A DNA stretch of 35,602 nt from Bacteroidota bacterium. GTDB taxonomy: Bacteria; Bacteroidota; Bacteroidia; B-17B0; Aurantibacillaceae. Below the pieces are notes generated by a model, which saw only the letters and a program-made list of their open reading frames with translations, ran no database searches and was not told the DNA's origin. The first letter of the stretch is position 1. Each line of letters opens with the position of its first letter. Shown piece by piece: positions 24,626 to 31,711 of this stretch. The DNA lies in contig PLYA01000100.1 of NCBI GenBank assembly GCA_003153315.1, forward strand, positions 1 to 35,602. The letters are read 5' to 3'. A program made the translations under genes and the position numbers.

Positions 24626-25966
24626 TTAGCTTTGAACCTGCATTGCGGCTGTTCTACCTTTAATACGCCCACTCTTCATCAAACCATCATAATGCCTGTT
24701 TAATAAATAACTTTCAATTTGCTGAAGCGTATCTAATACAACACCTACTAAAATTAAAAGAGAAGTTCCTCCATAAAAGTTTGCAAACTCATTACTGATA
24801 CCTAACCTCATAGCAATAGCAGGCATAATAGCTACCAAGGCAAGGAACATAGAACCGGGCAATGTAATACGAGACATAACCTGATCTAAAAACTCAGCTG
24901 TTTTTTTACCAGGCTTTACTCCGGGAACAAAACCACCGTTCTTTTTCATATCATCAGCTAACTGGTTTGGATTAACCATAATAGCAGTATAGAAATAAGT
25001 AAAAGCAATAATTAATAAGGCAAACACGATATTATACCATAAACCAAAGTGATTTGAAAAAGCTGCTACAAAACTTCCGCCCGCACCACCTGACATCTGA
25101 CCAACAGCCGCCGGAATAAACATAATAGCCTGTGCAAAGATAATGGGCATTACACCTGCTGCATTTACTTTTAAAGGAATGTATTGTCTTACACCGCCGT
25201 ATTGTTTATTGCCTACAATCTTTTTAGCAAATTGAACCGGAACACGTCGTGTACCTTGTACCAAAAGGATACAAGAAATAACAACAAATACTAAGAAAAC
25301 TAATTCTAATAATAACATAATTAATCCACCGCCTTGTGATTCTACACGATGACTTAATTCTGAGAAGAATGCAAAAGGTAAACGTGCTATAATGCCAATC
25401 ATAATTAATAGAGATATACCGTTACCAATACCGCGGTCAGTAATTTTTTCACCTAACCACATTACGAAAATAGTACCTGTTACCAATATCAAAATACTTT
25501 GAATGTACCAGAATGAAGTTGGGTTTGGCACAACACCGGCAAAGTTTGTTATCTGTGTAGCAATATAACCCGGTGCCTGAACTGCAGTAACACCCACAGT
25601 CAAGAAACGTGTAAACTGATTAATTTTTTTTCGTCCGCTTTCACCTTCTTTTTGAAGCTTTTGGAAGTAAGGAACTGCCATTCCCAATAGCTGGATAATG
25701 ATAGATGCCGTAATATATGGCATGATACCTAAGCCGAAGATAGAAGCACGACTAAATGCACCACCTGCAAAAATATTGATTAGCGCCAAGATACCGTTTT
25801 GGTCTGAGTGACTACGGGCTTCTGTTAATGCCTGCGCATCAACACCGGGAAGCACCACATAAGAGCCTAAGCGGTATATCAGAATTAATCCAAGCGTAAG
25901 CAATATGCGTTGCTTAAGCTCTTCTATCTTCCAGATATTTTGTAAAGTATTTAAAAACTTCTTCAT
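24626..25966 (-). CDS. secY: Protein translocase subunit SecY
   Basis: 446 residues with ten membrane helices. Recognisable parts: [17 protein letters not shown] after helix 1, the plug region [20 protein letters not shown] (pore ring and helix 2), [20 protein letters not shown] (the cytoplasmic loop used by SecA and the ribosome), and [20 protein letters not shown]. It forms the inner-membrane SecYEG channel, which here serves the many signal-peptide and T9SS cargo proteins. It starts 8 bases after rplO, its usual neighbour. Confidence 0.98.
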   Translation of the reverse strand: MKKFLNTLQNIWKIEELKQRILLTLGLILIYRLGSYVVLPGVDAQALTEARSHSDQNGILALINIFAGGAFSRASIFGLGIMPYITASIIIQLLGMAVPYFQKLQKEGESGRKKINQFTRFLTVGVTAVQAPGYIATQITNFAGVVPNPTSFWYIQSILILVTGTIFVMWLGEKITDRGIGNGISLLIMIGIIARLPFAFFSELSHRVESQGGGLIMLLLELVFLVFVVISCILLVQGTRRVPVQFAKKIVGNKQYGGVRQYIPLKVNAAGVMPIIFAQAIMFIPAAVGQMSGGAGGSFVAAFSNHFGLWYNIVFALLIIAFTYFYTAIMVNPNQLADDMKKNGGFVPGVKPGKKTAEFLDQVMSRITLPGSMFLALVAIMPAIAMRLGISNEFANFYGGTSLLILVGVVLDTLQQIESYLLNRHYDGLMKSGRIKGRTAAMQVQS

Positions 25967-25974
25967 ATATTAGT

Positions 25975-26421
25975 TTATAGTTCGGTTACAACACCGCCTT
26001 TAGCTTCAATAGCTGTTTTTGCCGCTGCAGAAAATGCATGGGCATGAATATTTACTTTAGACTTTAATTCGCCTGTACCTAAAATTTTAATTAAATCTGT
26101 TTTAGAAGCCATACCGTTAGCCATCAACACTTCAGGAGTGATTTCAGCTACTTGTTTAGCATCAATTAGTTTTTGGATGTTATGTAAGTTAATACCTAAG
26201 TATTCAACACGGTTAACGTTTTTAAATCCGAATTTAGGTAAACGACGTTGTAACGGCATTTGACCACCTTCGAAACCACGCTTGCTTGAGTAACCAGAAC
26301 GAGATTTAGCACCTTTATGTCCGCGTGTAGCTGTTCCGCCACCGCCCGAACCTTGTCCGCGACCACGACGATAGTTTGTTTTTACTGAACCTTTTGCAGG
26401 TTTTAAATCTTGTAAGTTCAT
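25975..26421 (-). CDS. rplO: 50S ribosomal protein L15
   Basis: 148 residues. MNLQDLKPAKGSVKTNYRRG, the Gly/Arg-rich extension RGRGQGSGGGGTATRGHKGA, and RRLPKFGFKNVNRVEYLGIN are diagnostic, with the C-terminal globular domain ending in KGGVVTEL. L15 threads its extended N-terminus into 23S rRNA. Located between rpmD and secY. Confidence 0.97.
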   Translation of the reverse strand: MNLQDLKPAKGSVKTNYRRGRGQGSGGGGTATRGHKGAKSRSGYSSKRGFEGGQMPLQRRLPKFGFKNVNRVEYLGINLHNIQKLIDAKQVAEITPEVLMANGMASKTDLIKILGTGELKSKVNIHAHAFSAAAKTAIEAKGGVVTEL

Positions 26422-26433
26422 CTTCGTTAACTA

Positions 26434-26613
26434 TTAAATATTTTCAACTTTTAATAAATGTGCCACTTTATCAATCATGCCTTGTACAGCATCGGTAGCT
26501 TCTTTTTCTACCGGATTGTGCATTTTTTTAATCCCTAAGGCAATAAGCGTTTGCTTTTGTCTTTCGGTTCTTTTAATGCCGCTTTTTACTTGTGTAATTC
26601 TAACCTTTGTCAT
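26434..26613 (-). CDS. rpmD: 50S ribosomal protein L30
   Basis: 59 residues: MTKVRITQVKSGIKRTERQK, then TLIALGIKKMHNPVEKEATD and a final helix ending KVENI. This is the standard bacterial L30 length and pattern, including the LGLxK-type loop. It fills the gap between rplO (12 bases downstream) and rpsE (11 bases upstream). Confidence 0.95.
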   Translation of the reverse strand: MTKVRITQVKSGIKRTERQKQTLIALGIKKMHNPVEKEATDAVQGMIDKVAHLLKVENI

Positions 26614-26624
26614 TTTACTGAATA

Positions 26625-27146
26625 TTAACCGTTAAAAACTTTATCTACCGAAATACCACGTGTACGAGCCACAGTAAGTGGGTCACGCATTTTCATTAAA
26701 GCATCTAATGTAGCTTTAACCACGTTATGCGGGTTAGAAGAACCTTTAGATTTTGCCAATACATCTTTTACACCAACGCTTTCAAGCACAGCACGCATTG
26801 CACCACCTGCAATTACACCGGTACCAGAAGAAGCAGGTTTTAAGAATATACGAGAACCCCCGAATTTACCATTCTGCTCATGCGGAACGGTAGATTTGAA
26901 GATAGGTACTTTTACCAAATTCTTTTTAGCATCTTCAATACTTTTAGCAATAGCATCACTCACCTCGTTTGCTTTACCTAAGCCATAGCCTACAACACCA
27001 TTTCCGTTACCAACTACCACAATAGCGGCAAATGTAAAATGGCGGCCCCCTTTTGTAACTTTTGTTACACGGTTTACAGCTACAAGCTTATCTTTTAGCT
27101 CTATGTCTGATGATTTAACTCTTTTTACTACTTCTTTTGTTGACAT
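26625..27146 (-). CDS. rpsE: 30S ribosomal protein S5
   Basis: 173 residues. [20 protein letters not shown] is the S5 RNA-binding start; [40 protein letters not shown] and [16 protein letters not shown] follow. S5 contributes to mRNA helicase activity and fidelity. The 75-base gap to rplR upstream is unusually long for this operon and contains a dispersed repeat (27178-27200). Confidence 0.97.
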   Translation of the reverse strand: MSTKEVVKRVKSSDIELKDKLVAVNRVTKVTKGGRHFTFAAIVVVGNGNGVVGYGLGKANEVSDAIAKSIEDAKKNLVKVPIFKSTVPHEQNGKFGGSRIFLKPASSGTGVIAGGAMRAVLESVGVKDVLAKSKGSSNPHNVVKATLDALMKMRDPLTVARTRGISVDKVFNG

Positions 27147-27177
27147 TTATTCGCTTTTTATTAATGTTTTATTTGTG

Positions 27178-27200
27178 CTCATGTATTCGCTTCGCTCGGC
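27178..27200 (-). repeat. Dispersed repeat, copy B, inside the ribosomal operon
   Basis: Exact 23-base reverse complement of 16329-16351. It sits in the rplR-rpsE intergenic gap, ending 32 bases before the rpsE start codon, and must be present in the operon mRNA. Confidence 0.8.
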
Positions 27201-27221
27201 TCTTTCTTCTATTTAATGAAA

Positions 27222-27575
27222 TTAGAATTTTAATCCACCTTCTCTTGCACCTTCGGCAAGTGATTTAACACGACCATGATACAGATAACCTCCACGGTCA
27301 AAAACAACCGCTTCGATACCTGCTGCTTTTGCTTTCTCAGCAATAGCTTTACCAACCTGGTGGCTAACTTCTACTTTAGTACCTTTTACTTTAAAATCTT
27401 TCTCCATAGAGCTGGCAGCAACCAATGTCTTGCCGGTTTTATCATCTACCACTTGTGCATAGATACCTGTATTGCTGCGAAACACGCAAAGACGAGGCAT
27501 TTGGGCAGTACCCGAAATGCGCTTTCTGATTCTTCTTTTGATGCGTAGTCTTCTTTCTTCTTTTGTAAGTGCCAT
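27222..27575 (-). CDS. rplR: 50S ribosomal protein L18
   Basis: 117 residues. [40 protein letters not shown] and [20 protein letters not shown], ending REGGLKF, are diagnostic. L18 binds 5S rRNA with L5 in the central protuberance. It lies 19 bases after rplF. Confidence 0.97.
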   Translation of the reverse strand: MALTKEERRLRIKRRIRKRISGTAQMPRLCVFRSNTGIYAQVVDDKTGKTLVAASSMEKDFKVKGTKVEVSHQVGKAIAEKAKAAGIEAVVFDRGGYLYHGRVKSLAEGAREGGLKF

Positions 27576-27594
27576 TTTATTTAATCTTTAAATA

Positions 27595-28146
27595 TTATTT
27601 ACCTGCTGATTTACCTGCTTTACGACGTAGGGCCTCGCCTGAGAACTTAATACCTTTGCCTTTGTAAGGCTCCGGTTTACGTAACGAGCGTATTTTAGCA
27701 GCAACTTGTCCAATAAGTTGTTTATCGGTGCTTTCTAAAATAATTTTAGGGTTTTGTCCTTTTTCGGCAGTTGTTGTAACTTTAATCTCAACCGGAAGTT
27801 CAAACGTAATGTTGTGCGAGTAACCCAAAGTAAGGTCTAATAAATTGCCTTTGTTGGTAGCGCGGTAACCCACACCTACTAACTCTTGCTCTGTTTTATA
27901 TCCTTCAGATACGCCTACAACCATGTTATTGATTAAAGAGCGGGTTAAACCATGTAATGCTTTATGACGCTTTTGTTCGGTTGGGCGGCTAACTAATATT
28001 TTGCCTTCTTCAACCTTAATAGCCATATCTACATCAAAAGACTGGGTAAGAGAACCTTTTTTACCTTTCACGGTAACGTGGTTCTTATCAATTTTCACTT
28101 CAACGCCTTGCGGAAGTGCTATCGGTAAATTTCCTATACGACTCAT
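27595..28146 (-). CDS. rplF: 50S ribosomal protein L6
   Basis: 183 residues, standard length. MSRIGNLPIALPQGVEVKID is the N-terminal domain; HGLTRSLINNMVVGVSEGYK is the linker between the two L6 folds; RKPEPYKGKGIKFSGEALRR is the conserved C-terminal 23S-binding loop. It follows rpsH by 18 bases. Confidence 0.97.
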   Translation of the reverse strand: MSRIGNLPIALPQGVEVKIDKNHVTVKGKKGSLTQSFDVDMAIKVEEGKILVSRPTEQKRHKALHGLTRSLINNMVVGVSEGYKTEQELVGVGYRATNKGNLLDLTLGYSHNITFELPVEIKVTTTAEKGQNPKIILESTDKQLIGQVAAKIRSLRKPEPYKGKGIKFSGEALRRKAGKSAGK

Positions 28147-28164
28147 TGTTCTGTCCTCCTTAGT

Positions 28165-28563
28165 TTAATAAACGTAACATAAAACTTCTCCGCCAACTTT
28201 GTTCTTTTTGGCTTCTTTATCCGTCATAATACCTCTTGAAGTACTCAAAATGGCTATGCCTAATCCGTTTTGTACACGAGGCAACCTTTCAGCGCCGGTA
28301 TATTTACGTAAACCCGGAGAAGAAACACGGTCTAAACCACGGATGGCAGACGCTTTAGTTTCTGGGTGGTACTTAAGGGCTATTTTAATTAAGCCTTGTT
28401 TGTTTTCGGTATCTTCAAACTTGAAGTTAAGGATGTAACCTTTTTCTAAAAGAATTTTAGTGATTTCTTTTTTTAGGTTTGATGCAGGGATTTCAACGAT
28501 TCTGTGATTTGCCTTAATCGCGTTTCTAACACGGGTTAAGTAATCTGATACGGTATCTGTCAT
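28165..28563 (-). CDS. rpsH: 30S ribosomal protein S8
   Basis: 132 residues. MTDTVSDYLTRVRNAIKANH, LKKEITKILLEKGYILNFKF and the C-terminal LGIAILSTSRGIMTDKEAKK with GGEVLCYVY are diagnostic. S8 organises the central domain of 16S rRNA and in E. coli also represses the spc operon. Here it is the first gene of the cluster: rpsN and rplE, which normally precede it, are absent, and a promoter with a leader of about 125 bases lies directly upstream. Confidence 0.97.
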   Translation of the reverse strand: MTDTVSDYLTRVRNAIKANHRIVEIPASNLKKEITKILLEKGYILNFKFEDTENKQGLIKIALKYHPETKASAIRGLDRVSSPGLRKYTGAERLPRVQNGLGIAILSTSRGIMTDKEAKKNKVGGEVLCYVY

Positions 28564-28581
28564 TTTTTTTGTTTGAGTATC

Positions 28582-28664
28582 TTACCTCGCACGCAAGGTA
28601 ATTATACGATTACACTTTCTATTTTTTATTCTTGTGTTCTGACCCGCGTACTGGCTAAAACACA
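28582..28664 (-). promoter_or_regulatory. Structured leader upstream of rpsH
   Basis: On the minus strand two hairpins lie between the promoter and the rpsH ATG. One has arms TGTGTT/AACACA (28633-28664) around a GC-rich centre. The second has TTACCT/AGGTAA (28582-28601) with an 8-base loop TGCGTGCG and ends 18 bases before the ATG. No T-run follows either, so they look more like a protein-binding or translational control element than a terminator. The role is an inference. Confidence 0.4.
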
Positions 28665-28696
28665 CCTAATTCCATATTCCAATTTTAAAAGGACGG

Positions 28697-28728
28697 CAAA
28701 CTTAGTACTTTTTATTTACCCAGCCAAA
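28697..28728 (-). promoter_or_regulatory. Bacteroidota promoter of the rpsH-rplQ operon
   Basis: On the minus strand TTTG (28725-28728), 20 bases, then TAAGTTTG (28697-28704), predicting transcription from about 28693 toward rpsH. Confidence 0.65.
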
Positions 28729-28780
28729 TATTTATTCAATAAATATGGAGTTTTTCTAAGATTAACACAAATTGAACGTT

Positions 28781-28860
28781 ATTGCTAGGCACGAAGCAAT
28801 CTTTTTGGGCGTTCCCTCCTGAGGCGGGCAGGCTTTTCGTTTTACAGCTTACAATCCAAA
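28781..28860. repeat. REP-like intergenic element
   Basis: ATTGCTAGGCACGAAGCAAT resembles the widespread ATTGCGAGG-ACGAAGCAATC type repeats. It is followed by GGGCGTTCCC and GGGCAGGCTTTTCG, another theme common in Bacteroidota intergenic repeats. The GCCTCAGGAGG-like centre can fold. It lies directly between the rpsH promoter and the 3' end of the next gene. Identification is from memory of such repeats. Confidence 0.55.
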
Positions 28861-28864
28861 TCGG

Positions 28865-29746
28865 CTATTTTATTTGTTTTGGTGCCGTTAATTTTTGCAG
28901 ATGCTTAAACAAAATATACATCTCTCTAATTTCATTTTCATTATATCCAAAACTTAACATCATATTACCGCCATTGCCCTGATTGCAAGTAAGGTTTTGA
29001 ACTGACTTAATATCATTAAGTTTTTTTTCATCCGTAATTGTTGCTTTGGGAATGACCCAGTTTTTCTTACTCCTATCCGTATAAATGTTTATATCTAAAA
29101 TCCGCTGGTCAGTAAATTCATGAAAATCTATCAAATCTAACTCTATAACAACATCCCGTAAATTAAAGCAATTAGCATATGCGTATTTGCTTTTCGGTAG
29201 GTCTGAAACCCATAACGATATGAATGTTGTCTGCCCTGTTTCGGTACATTTTATGTAACTACCCCCATTCGCAATATCCATCCTACCTTTGTTTAATGCC
29301 AACAGGGTTTCTTTTAAATTGAGTTTATGAATGTATTTAGATAACGAGTCGTTTGTTAGTTCATATTTCTTGGTTATTTGCGAAGCATACAGCAAGGTAT
29401 TTGATATTTTTTTATACTTACCACTACTATCAATAGGGCTAAATATTATTTCGTTAAAAATTTTATTCTTCGTTACTTGTTTAGAAGTAGCAGATAGAGG
29501 TAGTTTTTCATAATAAAAGGTTATTGCTTTGCCAAAAGTTGTATCATCATCAAACGCTTCATAGCAAAGATTGGTTCGCAATTTATAAGTTGTCGGTAGA
29601 ACCCTTTTTATAAAATCAATGGGTGCTTCACCGGGCTGTTTTTGAAATAACAATGTTTCATCAAACACTTGTTCCTGTGAAACTTTTTTGTTTGTCTGCC
29701 CCCACAAAGCATAACTAAAGAATAAAAGTAATATAGTGTATTTCAT
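28865..29746 (-). CDS. Secreted protein of unknown function
   Basis: 293 residues. The signal peptide MKYTILLLFFSYALWGQ has the common Bacteroidota pattern ending in Gln. The mature part has no family I recognise. It is mixed alpha/beta, with GEAPIDFIKRVLPTTYKLRT near the start, an FYYEKLPLSATSKQ strand, and a central GGSYIKCTETGQTTFISLWV segment. There is no lipobox, membrane helix, sorting domain or repeat, so it is probably periplasmic or released. The ATG follows a TAnnTTTG element by only five bases, implying a leaderless mRNA. It is a singleton, tail to the ribosomal promoter region. Confidence 0.8.
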   Translation of the reverse strand: MKYTILLLFFSYALWGQTNKKVSQEQVFDETLLFQKQPGEAPIDFIKRVLPTTYKLRTNLCYEAFDDDTTFGKAITFYYEKLPLSATSKQVTKNKIFNEIIFSPIDSSGKYKKISNTLLYASQITKKYELTNDSLSKYIHKLNLKETLLALNKGRMDIANGGSYIKCTETGQTTFISLWVSDLPKSKYAYANCFNLRDVVIELDLIDFHEFTDQRILDINIYTDRSKKNWVIPKATITDEKKLNDIKSVQNLTCNQGNGGNMMLSFGYNENEIREMYILFKHLQKLTAPKQIK

Positions 29747-29751
29747 CCCCT

Positions 29752-29759
29752 CAAATATA
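29752..29759 (-). promoter_or_regulatory. -7 promoter element (TATATTTG), nearly leaderless
   Basis: Perfect TAnnTTTG on the minus strand ending five bases before the ATG at 29746. The spacer AGGGG could instead act as a Shine-Dalgarno-like stretch if transcription started earlier. Confidence 0.55.
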
Positions 29760-29908
29760 AAACAAAAAAGCTTTTAACTAAGCTTAAAACAGCATCAGCT
29801 ATGCTACTAAAGGGGTAGAAAAGCTTATGAAAGGCTGCTGAAACGTTGATTTATAAGCTTCGAGATGCTTTTTAAGGTCATTTTTTGGGATAAATACCAC
29901 TTAAAACA

Positions 29909-30160
29909 ATGGTTTTTGACCGCATAGCTATGGCAATGGGTTTGATAGCTATTGAAGTCGGTTGGATAGCTATTGCAATGGATTGCATTGTTATTGCAGT
30001 CGCTTGGTTTGCTATCGCAATGGGTTTGATAGCTATCGAAGTGGGTTTGATTGTCATCACAATGGATTTAATACCTATCGCCGTCGGTTGGATAGCTATG
30101 GCAATTGGTTTGATAATCATCTCAGTCGCTGCGATAGCAATCCAATCGACTGACATAGCT
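29909..30160. repeat. 21-bp degenerate tandem array, about twelve units
   Basis: About twelve contiguous 21-base units (the first and last weak) with the theme GGTTTGATAGCTAT followed by CGAAGTC or TGCAATG. On the plus strand they read as MAMGLIA, IEVGWIA, IAMGLIA, IAVGWIA; on the minus strand as IKPIAIA, IQPTSIA. Both strands are open. The array ends about 60 bases upstream of the T9SS gene at 30221. No other gene is present in the 29747-30220 gap. Confidence 0.88.
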
Positions 30161-30193
30161 TTTGTTGATATAACCCTGCGGGGCTTTTTTATT

Positions 30194-30201
30194 TATATTT
30201 G
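30194..30201 (+). promoter_or_regulatory. -7 promoter element of the T9SS gene at 30221
   Basis: TATATTTG, perfect TAnnTTTG, 19 bases before the ATG. It is preceded by CCCTGCGGGGCTTTTTT, a short terminator-like stem (30173-30190). Confidence 0.5.
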
Positions 30202-30220
30202 TTGGAGAAAAACAAGCAAC

Positions 30221-30892
30221 ATGAAGAAACTATTTACCCTCTTAGCCATTGCGTTTTGTTTGTATGCAGGGGCGCAGTGTGCTTCAAGTTATGAGGGTAC
30301 TTATCGAGTAAGGCATTGTGGGGCTGATACCACTAGTCAATGTACCGCAACAATAAAGTTAATAACACCAACTAAAATTTTAATTTCCCATTTTGCTTGT
30401 ATTCCTTACTCCGTTATTGGTGCTGTAGATACAATATATGCTGACCTTCATTGTTCTACAGATTCACTTTTTATTGAAAACGTCAGCTATTATATTATTG
30501 GCGTTGGAGGTCTTTATTATTCAGGAAATGGGATAATGACGACAGATTCTTTAAAAATAAATTATTATCAAGTCGGCCCGGGTGGCCCCCCTCAATATGT
30601 TTGTTATGTTTATGATAATCATCATAGTTTAGGGATACAACTACTTGCCGTTAATTCTCAAATCTCAGTTTACCCAAACCCTGCTACTACCAGTTTACAG
30701 GTATCATTTTCAGGTACCAACACAAATACAACCTTAGTACTAACTGATATGTTAGGAAATGTAGTAAAACAAGTACCGTTAAACACCCAATATTTAACCT
30801 TTAACATAGCAGAGCTTAGTGAGGGTATTTATAACCTAAGCCTGCAAAACAGTGAGGGTATGGTGAATAAACGGGTAGTTATTGTTAGGTAG
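30221..30892 (+). CDS. Small secreted protein with T9SS sorting domain
   Basis: 223 residues from the ATG at 30221. Signal peptide MKKLFTLLAIAFCLYAGAQ, then a mature part of about 130 residues with six cysteines (CASSYEGTYRVRHCG, SQCTATIKL, HFACIPYS, HCSTDS) resembling a lipocalin-like or beta-sandwich fold. A type A T9SS domain follows (ISVYPNPATTSLQVSF to NKRVVIVR, about 148-223). The same frame stays open back to 29909 through the 21-bp array. However, the typical signal peptide and the -7 element at 30194 support the short start. Function unknown; expected outside the cell or on its surface. Confidence 0.82.
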   Translation: MKKLFTLLAIAFCLYAGAQCASSYEGTYRVRHCGADTTSQCTATIKLITPTKILISHFACIPYSVIGAVDTIYADLHCSTDSLFIENVSYYIIGVGGLYYSGNGIMTTDSLKINYYQVGPGGPPQYVCYVYDNHHSLGIQLLAVNSQISVYPNPATTSLQVSFSGTNTNTTLVLTDMLGNVVKQVPLNTQYLTFNIAELSEGIYNLSLQNSEGMVNKRVVIVR

Positions 30893-30919
30893 TGTATCCC
30901 CTACCCCATTATTAAGTGA

Positions 30920-30935
30920 GGTTAAAATCTTAACC
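30920..30935. repeat. Short perfect hairpin GGTTAA/TTAACC
   Basis: Six-base arms with a 4-base loop between the T9SS gene and the promoter of the next lipoprotein; no T-run follows, so an operator or weak terminator are both possible. Confidence 0.35.
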
Positions 30936-30946
30936 ATAAGATAATG

Positions 30947-30976
30947 TTGCATGATAAGTAAATTTATATAGTTTTG
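30947..30976 (+). promoter_or_regulatory. Bacteroidota promoter of mini-lipoprotein copy 5
   Basis: TTG (30947-30949), 19 bases, then TAGTTTTG (30969-30976), 25 bases before the ATG at 31002. Confidence 0.7.
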
Positions 30977-31001
30977 CCTAAATCTTAAACAAAATTAATT
31001 T

Positions 31002-31286
31002 ATGAAAACAATTAAAATTACAACCTTAGCAGCAGGTATAGTTGCCGCAACGCTAATGTTTACAAGCTGTAAAAAAGATCGTACTTGCACTTGTTCATCT
31101 ACATCAACAACCATAGGTGGTGGTAGCACATCTACTGGCAATCCAGACAACAGCGTTCAAACCCTAACCAAGGTTAGCAAAAAAGATGCTAGTACCATTT
31201 GTGTAAGCACTACAGATGTAAGTACAAATACTTACAGTGGCAATGTTTATACCACAACTACTACCAAAACTTGTACTTTAAAATAA
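31002..31286 (+). CDS. Cys-rich mini-lipoprotein, copy 5 (long form)
   Basis: 94 residues. Lipobox LMFTSC (Cys23), then KKDRTCTC, a Ser/Thr/Gly-rich centre, KVSKKDASTIC and terminal KTCTLK. This is the same Cys order as the cluster at 7496-8720 but with a longer variable middle and a 23-residue signal peptide. It should be a lipid-anchored envelope protein. Copy 6 follows 29 bases later on the same strand, so the pair forms an operon driven by the promoter at 30947-30976. Confidence 0.85.
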   Translation: MKTIKITTLAAGIVAATLMFTSCKKDRTCTCSSTSTTIGGGSTSTGNPDNSVQTLTKVSKKDASTICVSTTDVSTNTYSGNVYTTTTTKTCTLK

Positions 31287-31315
31287 TAAATAAACTTAAA
31301 AAAAAATAAAAAAAT

Positions 31316-31642
31316 ATGAAAACAATTACCCTAAAAACCTTAGCAACCGGAATTATTGCTGTAATAGTTCTATTTACAAGTTGTACAAAAGACCATACTT
31401 GTACTTGCACAACTTCTAAAACAAGTACCGATCCTAGTTTTACAGCTCAATCATTCAGTGATGTGGTAACCATGACTAAAGTATCTAAAGAAGCTGCCGA
31501 GCTAAATTGCCAACCAGGTACTTTAACAGATAAACAAACCTACACGGCAGATTCTATATGTCATGTAATAGGTATTCATTATTTACAAACCTATACCTAT
31601 ACAGCAACAGAAACTGATACCAAAACCTGCACTTTAAAATAA
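31316..31642 (+). CDS. Cys-rich mini-lipoprotein, copy 6 (long form)
   Basis: 108 residues. The N-terminus MKTITLKTLATGIIAV is nearly the same as that of copy 5; lipobox LFTSC (Cys23), then TKDHTCTC, KVSKEAAELNC and terminal KTCTLK. It has one extra Cys (DSICHVIG) in an insertion before the C-terminal strand. The tandem arrangement and similar signal peptides indicate duplication from copy 5. Function unknown. Confidence 0.84.
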   Translation: MKTITLKTLATGIIAVIVLFTSCTKDHTCTCTTSKTSTDPSFTAQSFSDVVTMTKVSKEAAELNCQPGTLTDKQTYTADSICHVIGIHYLQTYTYTATETDTKTCTLK

Positions 31643-31711
31643 ATAATGCTTAAAGAGTAAGACTTTTTATCATAAAAACAAATCATTTTAAACTAATCCT
31701 AAAAAACAAAT

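Noticed and set aside
29878..30156. 92-codon minus-strand frame with IKPIAIA-type heptads
   Set aside because: It is the complement of the same tandem array, with no promoter or plausible leader; kept as a repeat and not as a gene.
29909..30220. In-frame N-terminal extension of the T9SS gene through the 21-bp array (327-residue frame)
   Set aside because: It would bury a typical signal peptide at residue 105 and skip the TATATTTG promoter at 30194-30201; open frames are expected from a 21-base period.
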